Positions 1-10,923 of a DNA stretch of 64,000 bases are shown piece by piece. The notes beneath the pieces were generated by a model. It was not told the DNA's origin. It was given only the letters and a program-made list of their open reading frames with translations, and did no database searches. Location of the stretch: positions 2,388,501 to 2,452,500 of the forward strand of contig NZ_CP095732.1 in NCBI RefSeq assembly GCF_020447305.1, read 5' to 3'. Position 1 is the first letter of the stretch. Each line of letters opens with the position of its first letter. The translations under genes were made by a program, and so were the position numbers. The DNA is from Abyssibius alkaniclasticus. GTDB lineage: Bacteria; Pseudomonadota; Alphaproteobacteria; Rhodobacterales; Rhodobacteraceae.

Positions 1-469
1 GATGCTGGCCACCACCTTTGGCGCCTATGGGATGATCAAAAAACAGCTCGACCTTGGCCCGGTGATCAGCGTGTTTTTTGAAACCATGCTGCTGGCGCCT
101 CTGGCGATTGTCTGGCTGCTGGGCGCCTATCTGGATGACTGGTCGCTGGTGGGGCGCAGCGCGGGCGTTTTTGGCACCAATTGGCAAGACAGCCTGCTAT
201 TGGCCTTTTCGGGCATCATGACCGGCGGGCCGCTTGTGCTGTTTTCCTATGCGGCGCGCAGGCTGACATTGACCAGCGTTGGCCTTGTGCAATATCTCAA
301 CCCCACGCTGCAATTTGCCGTTGCGGCGCTGGTTTTTGCCGAGCCTGTCACGCTGTGGCACAGCATCGCCTTTCCGCTGATCTGGGGCGGGCTGGCGCTT
401 TATACCTGGGATAACTGGCGCACCGAGCGCAAGCGCGTGGCCAAATCGCCGACTGTGCCGATCAACTGA
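1..469 (+). CDS. rarD: RarD-like EamA-family permease, 3' part
   Basis: This is the last ~155 residues of a drug/metabolite transporter superfamily permease; the reading frame runs off the left edge, so the first Met seen is probably internal. Several hydrophobic helices are visible (for example VISVFFETMLLAPLAIVWLL and the segment around GGPLVLFSYAARRLTLTSVG). The pattern of a Gly-Pro-Leu stretch followed by a polar RRLTLTSVGLVQYLNPTLQF loop is what I associate with RarD, an inner-membrane protein named for chloramphenicol sensitivity whose real substrate is unknown. The C-terminus is short and basic. No operon partner is visible; the next gene starts about 110 bases downstream. Family assignment is good, substrate unknown. 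Confidence 0.8.
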   Translation, partial: MLATTFGAYGMIKKQLDLGPVISVFFETMLLAPLAIVWLLGAYLDDWSLVGRSAGVFGTNWQDSLLLAFSGIMTGGPLVLFSYAARRLTLTSVGLVQYLNPTLQFAVAALVFAEPVTLWHSIAFPLIWGGLALYTWDNWRTERKRVAKSPTVPIN

Positions 470-580
470 AGCGCATGGCCGTTGCGCGAATGGCGGCAAT
501 AAAATCGCTATATCTCGTGTTTATTTGGCAGGATCGCTCTGCTATTGAAAGGGGGTAAGGTTCCGAATTCAGGGTAGAAA

Positions 581-2170
581 ATGACAGAGCAACAGGCAAA
601 ACGGCGCAGCCCGTTGGTTTGGATTATTCTGATCCTTTTGGGTGCGGCTGTTGCTGGCTATGTGTATTGGTCAAAGCAAACACCTGCTGCACAGATCGGG
701 GCTGAAAGCGCGGTGCCCGAAGTTGCCGTGGCAGATGCGGGCAGCCAAGCGGTTGAGATGCCAGCGCCAAACACCGAAAGCACCGCTGAAGCCGCGCCAG
801 AGCAGGAAGCGGTTGCCGAAGAAACCCCGGCAGAAAATACCGGGGTGAGCGGCACGGCATCAGAGGTTGTCGGCGGTGAGACTGTAGCCGCCAATGCGTC
901 CGAAACCGCAGCGCAAGCGCCGGATGAAACTGAACCCGCAGCGGCGCAAACCACGGTTGAGCCTGCCGTTGCTGAAACCGATGCAACAGAAATGGTGGTG
1001 GCTGAAACCCCTGCAACGCCTCCAGCCGAAGTGCCAGGGGGTGCCGGGCCCGTGGCGCCAGCCACTGCCACCGTGGAAACAGCACCGGATGAGCCAGCAG
1101 CGGAAGTGACACTTCAGGCTGAAGCTGTGGCGACGGCGGTTGCCGGAGAAATCACCGCGCCCGCGCCGGAGGTTGTGGCGCGTATTGACACGACCGCGCC
1201 GCGTTTTGGCACGGGCAACGCCCCCGTCGCCCCGCAGGGCGCGGATTCGCCCGAGATTGCTACAAGCAGCGCCCCCGCGCTAAGCACCCTGCCGCAGGCC
1301 GAAATTCCGCCAGCCGCAACCGAAAGTAACGATGTCCGGATCAGCGGCTCGGCATCCGATGGCACCGTGCCGCGCTTTGATGTCGTGCGCATCGATGCCA
1401 ATGGCGGAATCGTTGTCGCGGGGCGCGCGGCCCCCGGTTCCACCGTAACCGTGCGGCTTGGCGGTGTGCCAATCGCCGAAGCGCGCGTGGATGACAATGG
1501 CCAGTTTGTCGCCATCATCAATGCCCCCGCCAGCGAAGCCCCGCAAGCCTTGCAGCTTGAATCGGTCTTGCCCGAACAGGCCAGCGTGGCCGGGGCTGAA
1601 GAATTCATCGTGCTGCCCGCCCCCGCCAATGCCGCCGATACCACCCCCGCCCTTGTGCGCACCAGCCCTGAAACGGTAGAGCTTGTGCAGCCCTTTGTGG
1701 GCGAGGTGGACGCGGTCAGCCTTGATACGATCAGCTATTCGACCGTGGGCGCGGTGGTGCTGAACGGGCGCGCGCAACCCGGCACCGCCATCCGTGCCTA
1801 TGCCAATGATGCGCTGATCGGCGAAACCGTGGTCGGTGAAACCGGCCAGTGGCGGCTGGATGTGCCGGGGCTGGATGCCGGTGTTTACAGGCTGCGGATT
1901 GACGAGATCGACGCAAGCGGCGCTGTGACCAGCCGCGTTGAAAGCCCGTTCCAGCGCGAAACCCCCGAAGCCGCCGCCGCACAGGCGATGGCCGCACAGG
2001 CGGGCGGGCAGGTGATTGTGCAGCCCGGCAACACGCTGTGGCTGATGGCCAGTCAGGCCTATGGCGAAGGGCTGCTGTATACGCAGATATTCGCGGCAAA
2101 TTCCGAGTCCATTCGTGATCCGGACCTGATTTATCCCGGGCAGGTTTTCGCGATTCCGGTGCTGCCCTGA
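581..2170 (+). CDS. Membrane-anchored LysM-domain protein with Ala/Glu/Pro-rich linker
   Basis: A 529-residue envelope protein of unknown specific role. An N-terminal uncleaved helix (about residues 11-30, PLVWIILILLGAAVAGYVYW) would anchor it in the inner membrane. Residues ~36-240 are a low-complexity linker rich in Ala, Glu, Pro, Val and Thr. Two similar beta-type modules follow: each carries a 'GRA.PG(S/T)' turn (about residues 280 and 395) and a later 'GQ(F/W)' segment, resembling bacterial Ig-like repeats. The C-terminal ~50 residues form a LysM domain (VQPGNTLWLMASQAYG ... NPDLIYPGQVFAIP-like ending), which in known families binds peptidoglycan. The arrangement suggests a periplasm-spanning tether between membrane and wall. 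It is monocistronic as far as can be seen. Confidence 0.75.
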   Translation: MTEQQAKRRSPLVWIILILLGAAVAGYVYWSKQTPAAQIGAESAVPEVAVADAGSQAVEMPAPNTESTAEAAPEQEAVAEETPAENTGVSGTASEVVGGETVAANASETAAQAPDETEPAAAQTTVEPAVAETDATEMVVAETPATPPAEVPGGAGPVAPATATVETAPDEPAAEVTLQAEAVATAVAGEITAPAPEVVARIDTTAPRFGTGNAPVAPQGADSPEIATSSAPALSTLPQAEIPPAATESNDVRISGSASDGTVPRFDVVRIDANGGIVVAGRAAPGSTVTVRLGGVPIAEARVDDNGQFVAIINAPASEAPQALQLESVLPEQASVAGAEEFIVLPAPANAADTTPALVRTSPETVELVQPFVGEVDAVSLDTISYSTVGAVVLNGRAQPGTAIRAYANDALIGETVVGETGQWRLDVPGLDAGVYRLRIDEIDASGAVTSRVESPFQRETPEAAAAQAMAAQAGGQVIVQPGNTLWLMASQAYGEGLLYTQIFAANSESIRDPDLIYPGQVFAIPVLP

Positions 2171-2236
2171 GCCGTTAATCCGGCTGGTCTTTGCTGCGCG
2201 CCTGGGCTAGGACTATGGCCCAGCCAAAGGATAGCC

Positions 2237-4069
2237 ATGCAAAAGCCAGCCCCTGTCAAAGCCTATTCGGGCCTGCAAATCATGCGCAAGGTCGTGCCCT
2301 ATCTTTGGCCAAAAGGTCAGCTATGGGTAAAACGGCGCGTGGTTCTGGCAATGGCGGCCTTGTTGGTTGCCAAGCTGGCCACGGTTGCCACCCCGCTGTT
2401 TTTTATGGCTGCGGTCGATGCGCTGGCGCCCGATGGGGCGGCAAGCGAGGGTGGTTTTTTGCTGGCGATCGGCGCGATAGGCCTGGTTGTGGCTTACGGG
2501 TTCATGCGGGTGGCCGCTGTCGGGTTCAACCAGCTGCGCGATGCGGTTTTTGCCCGCGTCGGCCAGCGCGCGCTGCGGCGTCTGGCGCTGGAAACCTTTC
2601 AGCATATGCACGCGCTTTCGCTGCGCTACCATATTTCGCGCAAAACCGGCGCGCTGAGCCGGATTATCGAACGCGGTGTGAAAGGGGTGGATTTTCTGCT
2701 GCGCTTCCTGCTGTTCTCGATGGGGCCACTGGTGCTGGAACTGCTGATGGTGGGTGTCATCCTGCTGGTGGTGTTCAATGTCTGGTATATGCTGGTGGTC
2801 GCCGTCACCATTGCGCTTTATGTCTGGTTTACCTTTGCCGTTACCGAATGGCGCGTGGCGATCCGCCGCCGCATGAATGAGCGTGATCAGGATGCCAACC
2901 AAAAAGCGATAGATGCGCTTTTGAACTATGAAACGGTCAAGTATTTCAACGCCGAAGCGCGTGAGGCCGGGCGCTATGACAATTCGATGGAAGGCTATGA
3001 GAAGGCCGCCGTCTCGACCGGCCTTTCACTTGCTTTTCTGAATTTCGGCCAGTCGTTCCTGATTACCATCGGGCTGAGCGCAGTCATGATCATGGCCGCG
3101 CTTGGCGTGCAGAACGGCACGTTGACAGTGGGCGAGTTTGTGGGCGTAAACGCCTATATGGTGCAGCTCGTCATGCCGCTCAACTTTCTGGGCACGGTCT
3201 ATCGTGAAATCCGGCAGGCGCTGGTCGATATGGGCGAAATGTTCGACCTGCTCGAACAACCCGCCGAGGTGGCCGATGCGCCGAATGCGCCCGATTTGAA
3301 GGTGAGCGCCGGCAAGATCGAGTTTGACGATGTCCATTTCGGCTATGATGCCAATCGCGAGGTGCTGCACGGGGTCAGCTTTACCGTCGCGCCGGGCCAA
3401 ACGCTGGCCGTGGTCGGGCCATCGGGCGCGGGCAAGTCAACCATCGGGCGGTTGCTGTTTCGCTTTTACGATGTCACCAAGGGCGGATTGCTGGTTGACG
3501 GGCAGGATGTGCGCAGCATCGCCCAGACCAGCCTGCGCGCCCAGATTGGCGTCGTGCCGCAAGATACGGTGCTGTTCAACGACACGATCGGCTATAACAT
3601 TGCCTATGGCCGCCACGGTGCCAGCCAGGCCGAGGTGGAAGAGGCCGCCAAGGCTGCGCAGATCCATGACTTTATTGCCAGCCTGCCGCATGGCTATGAA
3701 ACGCAAGTGGGCGAACGCGGCCTGAAACTTTCCGGTGGTGAAAAGCAGCGCGTGGGCATTGCCCGCACCTTGCTGAAAAACCCGCCGATCTTGCTGCTGG
3801 ACGAGGCGACATCGGCGCTGGATAGCGATACGGAATCCGACATTCTGGAAAGTCTGCGCGCAATGGGGCAGGGGCGCACGGTCATTACCATCGCGCACCG
3901 GCTTTCAACCATTTCCCATGCCGATGAAATTATCGTGCTGGATGGCGGTCAGGTTGCCGAGCGTGGCACCCATGAAACGCTTTTGGCGCTGAACGCACGC
4001 TATGCCCGCATGTGGCTGCGCCAGCAGTCCGAAGAAGATGGGGATTTGACCGCCACCGCCGCCCAATAA
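2237..4069 (+). CDS. Atm1-type ABC exporter (fused permease and ATPase)
   Basis: A 610-residue half-transporter: six-helix membrane domain in the first ~310 residues, then a nucleotide-binding domain. Visible ATPase motifs are Walker A GPSGAGKST (residue ~394), the signature LSGGEKQR (~502), Walker B ILLLDEATSALD (~518) and the H-loop IAHRLST (~554). In the membrane domain, the stretch HALSLRYHISRKTGALSRII and the 'YFNAEAREAGRYD' segment are typical of the ABCB7/Atm1/HMT1 group. Known members export glutathione-linked sulfur or metal compounds and support Fe-S cluster homeostasis or metal tolerance; the substrate here is inferred only. It works as a homodimer in the inner membrane. The start ATG follows a weak GGATAGCC site. 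Confidence 0.88.
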   Translation: MQKPAPVKAYSGLQIMRKVVPYLWPKGQLWVKRRVVLAMAALLVAKLATVATPLFFMAAVDALAPDGAASEGGFLLAIGAIGLVVAYGFMRVAAVGFNQLRDAVFARVGQRALRRLALETFQHMHALSLRYHISRKTGALSRIIERGVKGVDFLLRFLLFSMGPLVLELLMVGVILLVVFNVWYMLVVAVTIALYVWFTFAVTEWRVAIRRRMNERDQDANQKAIDALLNYETVKYFNAEAREAGRYDNSMEGYEKAAVSTGLSLAFLNFGQSFLITIGLSAVMIMAALGVQNGTLTVGEFVGVNAYMVQLVMPLNFLGTVYREIRQALVDMGEMFDLLEQPAEVADAPNAPDLKVSAGKIEFDDVHFGYDANREVLHGVSFTVAPGQTLAVVGPSGAGKSTIGRLLFRFYDVTKGGLLVDGQDVRSIAQTSLRAQIGVVPQDTVLFNDTIGYNIAYGRHGASQAEVEEAAKAAQIHDFIASLPHGYETQVGERGLKLSGGEKQRVGIARTLLKNPPILLLDEATSALDSDTESDILESLRAMGQGRTVITIAHRLSTISHADEIIVLDGGQVAERGTHETLLALNARYARMWLRQQSEEDGDLTATAAQ

Positions 4070-4137
4070 CGGCACGGCGCGAAATGGTCTTTGCATTTGC
4101 GTGCCAAAATAGTATGCATCGCACGCTTGGCCGGGCA

Positions 4138-4195
4138 GGGTGAACCCCGCGGCTCAACAGGGGTAATCCCGCCAGGCAAACAGGCGGGGCAACCC
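4138..4195 (+). promoter_or_regulatory. Possible three-way-junction RNA leader of the TPR-bamB-der genes
   Basis: Seen by eye: an outer pairing GGGT/ACCC (4138-4141 with 4192-4195) encloses two perfect hairpins, ACCCC/GGGGT (4144-4148 with 4160-4164, 11-nt loop) and CCCGCC/GGCGGG (4168-4173 with 4183-4188, 9-nt loop). The short single-stranded joints are 2-3 nt. The structure ends 9 bases before the GCAGGAG ribosome site of the next gene. A weak promoter-like pair (TTGCAT near 4091 and TATGCA near 4113) would start a transcript just upstream. It does not match the conserved cores of TPP, purine, glutamine or hammerhead RNAs that I can recall. Function is unknown. Confidence 0.35.
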
Positions 4196-4216
4196 AAAGT
4201 TAGGCAGGAGTGCTAG

Positions 4217-4870
4217 GTGAGCAACACAGATTCATTTATCGACGAAGTCAGCGAAGAGGTTCGGCGCGACCGGCTGTTCAAGGTCTACAAGAAATATGGC
4301 TGGATTCTCGTTGTTCTGGTGGTTGCCATTGTCGGCGGTGCGGCCTGGAACGAATATTCCAAAGCCAACCGGATTGCCCAATCCGAAGCTGCGGGCCGCG
4401 CCTTGCAGGCGGCGAACGAGGCGGGCGATGCCGCTTTGCTGAACGATCTGGCCAACAGCAATTCCGACACGGCGGTGATTGCACAGCTCCAGCAGGCCGC
4501 CATTCTGGCCGGGGCTGATGATGCCGAAGGCGCCAAAGCCATTCTTTCAGGCATTTCCACCAGCAATGACGTGCCCGGCATCTATCGCGATCTTGCCTTG
4601 CTGAAATTGCTGATGCTCGACGCCGCCAATATGCCCGATACCGACGTTCTGGCCGCGCTCGACGCGCTTGCCACGCCGGGCGCGCCATTCCGGCTGCTGG
4701 CGCTGGAGCAACGCGCGTTGCATTATGTGCGCAAGGGCGAAACCGATGCCGCAATCACCACGCTGGCCGAAATTGTCAATGCCGCCGATGCAAGCGATGC
4801 CTTGCGTCAGCGCGCGCAAGAGTTGACAATTGCCTTGGGTGGCAGTCTTGATGCTGCTAACAATGGTTAA
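4217..4870 (+). CDS. Inner-membrane TPR protein, YfgM-like
   Basis: A 217-residue protein with a short cytoplasmic N-terminus (SNTDSFIDEVSEEVRRDRLF), one membrane helix (about residues 31-49, WILVVLVVAIVGGAAW) and a periplasmic helical repeat region rich in Ala and Leu. The start of the protein ('EV.EE.R.D....Y.KYGW') is typical of the tetratricopeptide-like family encoded just before bamB and der in many proteobacteria; E. coli YfgM is an ancillary SecYEG/PpiD-associated factor. The GTG start is chosen because GCAGGAG lies 6 bases upstream and no in-frame ATG is near. The order TPR-bamB-der supports the assignment. Probably co-transcribed with the two genes downstream. Confidence 0.8.
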   Translation: MSNTDSFIDEVSEEVRRDRLFKVYKKYGWILVVLVVAIVGGAAWNEYSKANRIAQSEAAGRALQAANEAGDAALLNDLANSNSDTAVIAQLQQAAILAGADDAEGAKAILSGISTSNDVPGIYRDLALLKLLMLDAANMPDTDVLAALDALATPGAPFRLLALEQRALHYVRKGETDAAITTLAEIVNAADASDALRQRAQELTIALGGSLDAANNG

Positions 4871-4939
4871 AAAGGGGCGGTCGCTTTCGCCCCGGTTATA
4901 AACAGGTAATTGAGGGTGCGCCGATCTGGCGTTGCAGGC

Positions 4940-6241
4940 ATGGTCAAAACTAAATCCGGATTTCTAGTAGCTGCATTGATCGCCGTCACCGCCGTTTCAG
5001 GCTGCGGCAAGCGCGATGTGATTTTGCCGGGCGAGCGGCTGTCCATCCGCCCCAATGCCGATATTCAGGTGCAGAATGCCAGTGCTGGCGTGGCACTTGG
5101 TGCGCCTGTCAGCAATGCCGACTGGGCGCAAGGCGGGGGCAATGCCACCCACCAAATGCCGCATCTGGCGCTTTCCGCCACGCCAAGCCTGCGCTACAGC
5201 GTTGATATTGGCCGGGGCGACAGCCGTCGCACACGGCTGACCAGCGCGCCGGTTGTCGCCGGCGGCGTGGTTTACACGATGGATACAGAATCACTTGTGC
5301 GGGCCTTTGGCCCCGGCGGTGTTCTGTTGTGGGAAAACAACATCACCCCCATTGCCGACAATCCGGGTGACGGGTTCGGCGGCGGGCTTGCCGTGGCCGG
5401 TGAGCGGCTTATTGCCACCACCGGCTTTGGGCAGGTCGTTGCGCTTGGCACCACCAGCGGCGATGTGCTGTGGCGTTATGACCTTGATGCACCTTTGCGC
5501 GCCGCCCCCACAATTGCCGATAACCGCATTTATGTGATGACCCGCGCCGAGAAAGCCTATGCGCTCAGCCTGAACGGCGCGCTGGAATGGACCTTGCAGG
5601 GCCCGACCGCCGGTGCGCCCTATACGCTGGCCGCCGCCGCCCCGGCCGTGGCGGGCGGCGTTGTGGCGCTGCCCTATTCAACCGGGCAGGTCATTGGCGC
5701 GGCAACCAATGGGCAGGGCCGTTGGGCGACCACAGTGAATGCGGGCGCGCCCTCGGAATCGCGCAGCGTGCTGGGCGATTTCACCGGCGGGCCGGTCATT
5801 GCCAATGGCCGCATTTTCATCTCCAACCAGAATGGCGAAACCGCAGCGCTTAGCCTGCAAGGCGGTGGCAAGCTGTGGAGCCAGCCGATTGGCGCCATGT
5901 CCTCGCCCGCCGTGCTGGGTGGTGCGCTGTTCATGGTCACCGATGATGCCCGTCTGGTGCGGCTGAATGCCAGCAATGGCGCAGCCCTTTGGGCGGTGCA
6001 GCTTCCGAAATGGAACAACCCCGACCGCCGGCGTGGCTTTATTGCCCATTTCGGCCCGGTCATTGCGGGTGGTGTGCTGTGGGTTGCCGGGGCCGATGGC
6101 CAGCTGCGCGGGTTCGACCCGCAATCGGGCGCACAGGTGCATAGCGTTGCTATTCCCGGCGGTGCGGCCACCGCGCCTGTTGTGGCACAGGGCGTTTTGT
6201 ATGTTCTTGGGCGCAATGGCACGTTGAACGCTTTCCAATAG
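4940..6241 (+). CDS. bamB: Outer-membrane assembly lipoprotein BamB-like beta-propeller
   Basis: A 433-residue PQQ-type beta-propeller lipoprotein. The ATG start gives a clean lipoprotein signal: MVKTKSGFLVAALIAVTA followed by lipobox VSGC, so Cys23 would be lipidated. An in-frame TTG 30 bases upstream exists but would add a useless extension. The mature part has repeated blades with motifs such as 'GGVVYTMDTESLVRAF', 'GDVLWRYD', 'GALEWTLQGP' and 'GKLWSQPIG', each ending in a Trp-containing strand. Known BamB is a non-essential part of the BAM complex that inserts beta-barrel proteins. It lies between the TPR gene and der, the conserved neighbourhood for this gene. Confidence 0.85.
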   Translation: MVKTKSGFLVAALIAVTAVSGCGKRDVILPGERLSIRPNADIQVQNASAGVALGAPVSNADWAQGGGNATHQMPHLALSATPSLRYSVDIGRGDSRRTRLTSAPVVAGGVVYTMDTESLVRAFGPGGVLLWENNITPIADNPGDGFGGGLAVAGERLIATTGFGQVVALGTTSGDVLWRYDLDAPLRAAPTIADNRIYVMTRAEKAYALSLNGALEWTLQGPTAGAPYTLAAAAPAVAGGVVALPYSTGQVIGAATNGQGRWATTVNAGAPSESRSVLGDFTGGPVIANGRIFISNQNGETAALSLQGGGKLWSQPIGAMSSPAVLGGALFMVTDDARLVRLNASNGAALWAVQLPKWNNPDRRRGFIAHFGPVIAGGVLWVAGADGQLRGFDPQSGAQVHSVAIPGGAATAPVVAQGVLYVLGRNGTLNAFQ

Positions 6242-6286
6242 GTTCAAAACCCGCTATCAGCGCGCCTTGGCAAGCAAAGGCAAATC

Positions 6287-7705
6287 ATGGCGCATTTCAA
6301 ACTGGCACTGGTTGGTCGCCCCAATGTGGGTAAATCAACGCTGTTCAACCGGCTGGTTGGCCGCCGGCTTGCGCTGGTCGATGACCAGCCCGGCGTTACA
6401 CGCGACCTGCGCGAAGGCGCGGGCCGTATCGGCCCCTTGCGCTTTACGGTGATCGACACGGCTGGCCTTGAAGCCGCGACCGATGACAGTTTGCAGGGCC
6501 GGATGCGCAAGCTGACCGAGCGCGCCGTGGACATGGCCGATATCTGCCTGTTCATGATCGATGCGCGCGCTGGCGTGACCCCGTTCGATGTAGAGCTTGC
6601 CGAAATTCTGCGCAAACGCGCCAGGAATGTGATTGTGGCCGCCAACAAGGCCGAGGGCAAGGCGGGCGAGGTCGGGTTTTACGATGCGTTCAGCCTTGGG
6701 CTTGGCACGCCCGTGCAGCTTTCCGGCGAACATGGCGAGGGGATGGAGGATTTGCTGCGCCTGCTTGAGCCGATTGCCGCCGAACTGGCCGAAACCGCCG
6801 CAGAAAAAGATGAGTTGCCCGCCATAGACAATACGGTCGATGAAGAGGGCAATGCCGAAGACATCCCCGACGATCGCCCCATCCAGATTGCCGTTATGGG
6901 CCGGCCGAATGCAGGCAAATCAACCCTCATCAACAAGATTCTGGGCGAAGACCGGCTGCTGACCGGGCCAGAGGCGGGGATTACCCGCGATTCCATCGCC
7001 GTGACAACCCATTGGGCGGGCCGCGATTTCCGGATTTTTGACACGGCCGGAATGCGCAAGCGTGCCAAGGTGCAGGACAGGCTTGAAAAGCTTTCTGTGT
7101 CCGACGGTGTGCGCGCCGTGAAATTTGCCGAAGTGGTGATTGTGCTGCTCGATGTGCAGATCCCGTTTGAACAGCAAGACCTGCGACTGGCCGATCTGGC
7201 CGAGCGTGAGGGGCGCGCGGTGATCATCGCCGTGAACAAATGGGATCTGGAGGCTGAAAAGTCGGGCAAGATGATGGAGCTGCGCGAAACATTTGCGCGG
7301 CTTTTGCCGCAGCTGCGCGGCGCCCCGCTGGTGACGATTTCTGCGGCAACGGGGCAGGGGCTTGATCGGCTTCATGCCGCCATTCTGAAGGCCCATGCCA
7401 CCTGGAACACCCGTATTTCCACAGCAAGGCTAAACCGCTGGCTGATGGCCGCAACCGAGGCGCATCCGCCGCCCGCGCCCTCGGGCCGCCGTATCAAGCT
7501 GCGCTATATGACCCAGGCCAAAACCCGCCCCCCCACCTTTGTGGTTTTTGCCTCGGTCCCCGAAAAGCTGCCGGAGTCTTACGAACGCTATCTGGTCAAC
7601 GGGTTGCGCGAGCATTTCGACATGCCCGGCACGCCCATCCGGCTATACTTCCGCTCGGGCGACAACCCCTATGAGCATAAGGCCAAGCAGCGCAAAATTT
7701 ATTAA
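6287..7705 (+). CDS. der: Ribosome biogenesis GTPase Der (EngA)
   Basis: A 472-residue protein with the two tandem G domains that define Der. The first P-loop GRPNVGKST is at residues ~10-18, the second GRPNAGKST at ~205; the G3 motifs DTAGL and DTAGM and the G4 motifs NKAE and NKWD are all present. A KH-like C-terminal domain follows and ends in a basic tail ([11 protein letters not shown]). Der binds the 50S subunit and is essential for its assembly. Between the G domains is an acidic linker ([12 protein letters not shown]). The start ATG lies 45 bases after bamB, so co-transcription is likely. Confidence 0.97.
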   Translation: MAHFKLALVGRPNVGKSTLFNRLVGRRLALVDDQPGVTRDLREGAGRIGPLRFTVIDTAGLEAATDDSLQGRMRKLTERAVDMADICLFMIDARAGVTPFDVELAEILRKRARNVIVAANKAEGKAGEVGFYDAFSLGLGTPVQLSGEHGEGMEDLLRLLEPIAAELAETAAEKDELPAIDNTVDEEGNAEDIPDDRPIQIAVMGRPNAGKSTLINKILGEDRLLTGPEAGITRDSIAVTTHWAGRDFRIFDTAGMRKRAKVQDRLEKLSVSDGVRAVKFAEVVIVLLDVQIPFEQQDLRLADLAEREGRAVIIAVNKWDLEAEKSGKMMELRETFARLLPQLRGAPLVTISAATGQGLDRLHAAILKAHATWNTRISTARLNRWLMAATEAHPPPAPSGRRIKLRYMTQAKTRPPTFVVFASVPEKLPESYERYLVNGLREHFDMPGTPIRLYFRSGDNPYEHKAKQRKIY

Positions 7706-7780
7706 CCTTTGCCCCAAAGCTGCCCAATTGCTGCAGTAGCCTTAGCGCAAAGCAGTATGAATTTGCCTTTGGGCTAAACT

Positions 7781-7810
7781 TTGACTTGCACAGCCGGCGG
7801 GGCGTAGTAG
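7781..7810 (+). promoter_or_regulatory. Candidate promoter of the RTX protease gene
   Basis: TTGACT at 7781-7786 is followed after 17-18 bases by a GTAGTA/TAGTAG element, about 35 bases before the ATG. The -35 element is a good match, the -10 element weak. A GAGACAGGAAACGCGG stretch supplies the ribosome site. Confidence 0.35.
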
Positions 7811-7843
7811 GTTTTTGTTAATTTATAGAGACAGGAAACGCGG

Positions 7844-9382
7844 ATGGCCCAACTTCCAGAATATTCAAACGATGAAATTGTAAATCAAATTACCTACATC
7901 GCCAAAGAACTCACCCCAAACGATAATCCTGTTCACTTTGTGCCGCTTGCTGGCAATGTGATTACCTATGATTTTAATGGCTTCAACAATGTGTTGGAAT
8001 TAAGTGATTTCAATGGAATTACATCGCTCTATCAAGACTTTGCACTTAAAGCGATGGGTATGATTTCGGACGCAACGGGGCTCGTCTTTAATGCGGTCGG
8101 CGGCAATGGCACCGCAATGATTTCATTTTCCGATGCTTATGAAGGCGCATTTTCACGCACTCAATATTATATTGGCTCAAACGCGATTACCTACTCGGTT
8201 GTAAATATCGAGCCGGGTTGGGATTACAAAAATCCTGAAATAGGTGACTACGACAGCTATTTGCTTCAAACATTCATGCATGAGATTATGCATTCGCTTG
8301 GTTTTGGACATGCCGGGCCATATATTGGAGATGATACTACATTTCCAGACAATGCGACCTTTGCAAATGACAATTGGAATGCGACCGTGATGTCCTATTT
8401 CAGTCAGTTCGAAAATACTTATGGAAACTATACACCCGCAACTGCCCTGACACTTATGGCGGCAGATGTTATTGCGTTGCGCAATGTTTATGGCACGACC
8501 GGCCAAACCCGCACAGGCGATACGCGCTATGGCTATATGTCCGATGCAGACGGTCCTGTCGGCGATTGGCTTGAATTTGGAAACCCCACAGTCATGGTCG
8601 TCATCGACGATGGTGGCGAGGATGTGTTCGACTTTTCGCAATATGACGGCGAGCAGACAATCGACCTGCGCGAAGAAGCGTTTTCCAATGTTCTGGGCGA
8701 GATTGGCACGGTTGGCATTTCGCGCGGCTCGGTCATTGAAAACGCCATCGGCGGTTCGGGTGTCGACCATATTTACGGCAATGATGTCGGCAACGCGCTC
8801 AAGGGCAAGAATGGCAACGACGAGCTGTTCGGCTTTGGCGGCGCTGACAGGCTGAACGGCGGCAAGGGCACAGACTTTATTTATGGTGGTGGCGGTAAGG
8901 ACACCATCAAAGGCGGCGGCGCCAATGACGAGATTTATGGCGATGGCGGTGATGATACAATCTTCGGCGGCTCTGGCCGTGATACGATCATCGGCGGCAA
9001 TGGCAATGACATCATCTATGGCAATGGCGGCGGCGATGCGCTGAAAGGCGGCGGCGGCAATGATATTCTGATCGGTGGCAAGGGCAATGACCGGCTGATC
9101 GGCGGCACGGGCAATGACCTGCTTGATGGCGGTATCGGCAATGACATTCTGCGCGGCGGTGACGGCGATGACCAGTTTGTGTTCAATGCCGCAGATGCCG
9201 GCACCGATACGCTGCGCGATTATGGCTTTGGCAATGATCAGATCATCATTGAAGGCGCAGGCGCGGTTGACAGTTTCACCAATGACGGCACCGATATTTT
9301 CATCATGGTTGGGGTGCAGACCATCATCGTTGAAGGCGGCGTCGCGGCAGGGCTGACCCTGGGCGATCTCAACTTCGCATAA
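7844..9382 (+). CDS. Secreted serralysin-like M10 metalloprotease with RTX repeats
   Basis: A 512-residue predicted extracellular protease. The zinc site HEIMHSLGFGH (residues 146-156) is a perfect HExxHxxGxxH, and a Met-turn segment ATVMSYFSQ follows ~35 residues later; together they define metzincins of the serralysin group. Residues ~300-440 hold about a dozen calcium-binding nonapeptide repeats of GGxGND type (for example GGKGNDRLIGGTGNDLLDGG), followed by a C-terminal domain of the kind that acts as an uncleaved type I secretion signal. There is no N-terminal signal peptide, as expected. No hlyB/hlyD/tolC-like export genes are in this window. The catalytic half is visibly richer in A and T than its neighbours and than its own repeat region, which suggests a different history for that half. 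Confidence 0.88.
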   Translation: MAQLPEYSNDEIVNQITYIAKELTPNDNPVHFVPLAGNVITYDFNGFNNVLELSDFNGITSLYQDFALKAMGMISDATGLVFNAVGGNGTAMISFSDAYEGAFSRTQYYIGSNAITYSVVNIEPGWDYKNPEIGDYDSYLLQTFMHEIMHSLGFGHAGPYIGDDTTFPDNATFANDNWNATVMSYFSQFENTYGNYTPATALTLMAADVIALRNVYGTTGQTRTGDTRYGYMSDADGPVGDWLEFGNPTVMVVIDDGGEDVFDFSQYDGEQTIDLREEAFSNVLGEIGTVGISRGSVIENAIGGSGVDHIYGNDVGNALKGKNGNDELFGFGGADRLNGGKGTDFIYGGGGKDTIKGGGANDEIYGDGGDDTIFGGSGRDTIIGGNGNDIIYGNGGGDALKGGGGNDILIGGKGNDRLIGGTGNDLLDGGIGNDILRGGDGDDQFVFNAADAGTDTLRDYGFGNDQIIIEGAGAVDSFTNDGTDIFIMVGVQTIIVEGGVAAGLTLGDLNFA

Positions 9383-9391
9383 GCGAAAATT

Positions 9392-9420
9392 GCGCGCGGG
9401 GGGTTTTCTTTTCCGCGCGC
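9392..9420. terminator. Hairpin after the RTX protease gene
   Basis: GCGCGCGG and CCGCGCGC form a perfect 8-bp stem around a T-rich 13-base loop, 10 bases after the stop codon. No T-tract follows on the plus strand, while an A-tract precedes it, so as an intrinsic terminator it would work better on the minus strand. It separates the protease gene from guaB. Confidence 0.4.
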
Positions 9421-9426
9421 CCATGA

Positions 9427-10922
<1,496 letters not shown>

Positions 10923-10923
<1 letters not shown>

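Noticed and set aside
4874-4896. GGGGCG/CGCCCC hairpin after the TPR gene as a terminator
   Set aside because: No T-tract follows and bamB starts about 45 bases later, so transcription probably continues.
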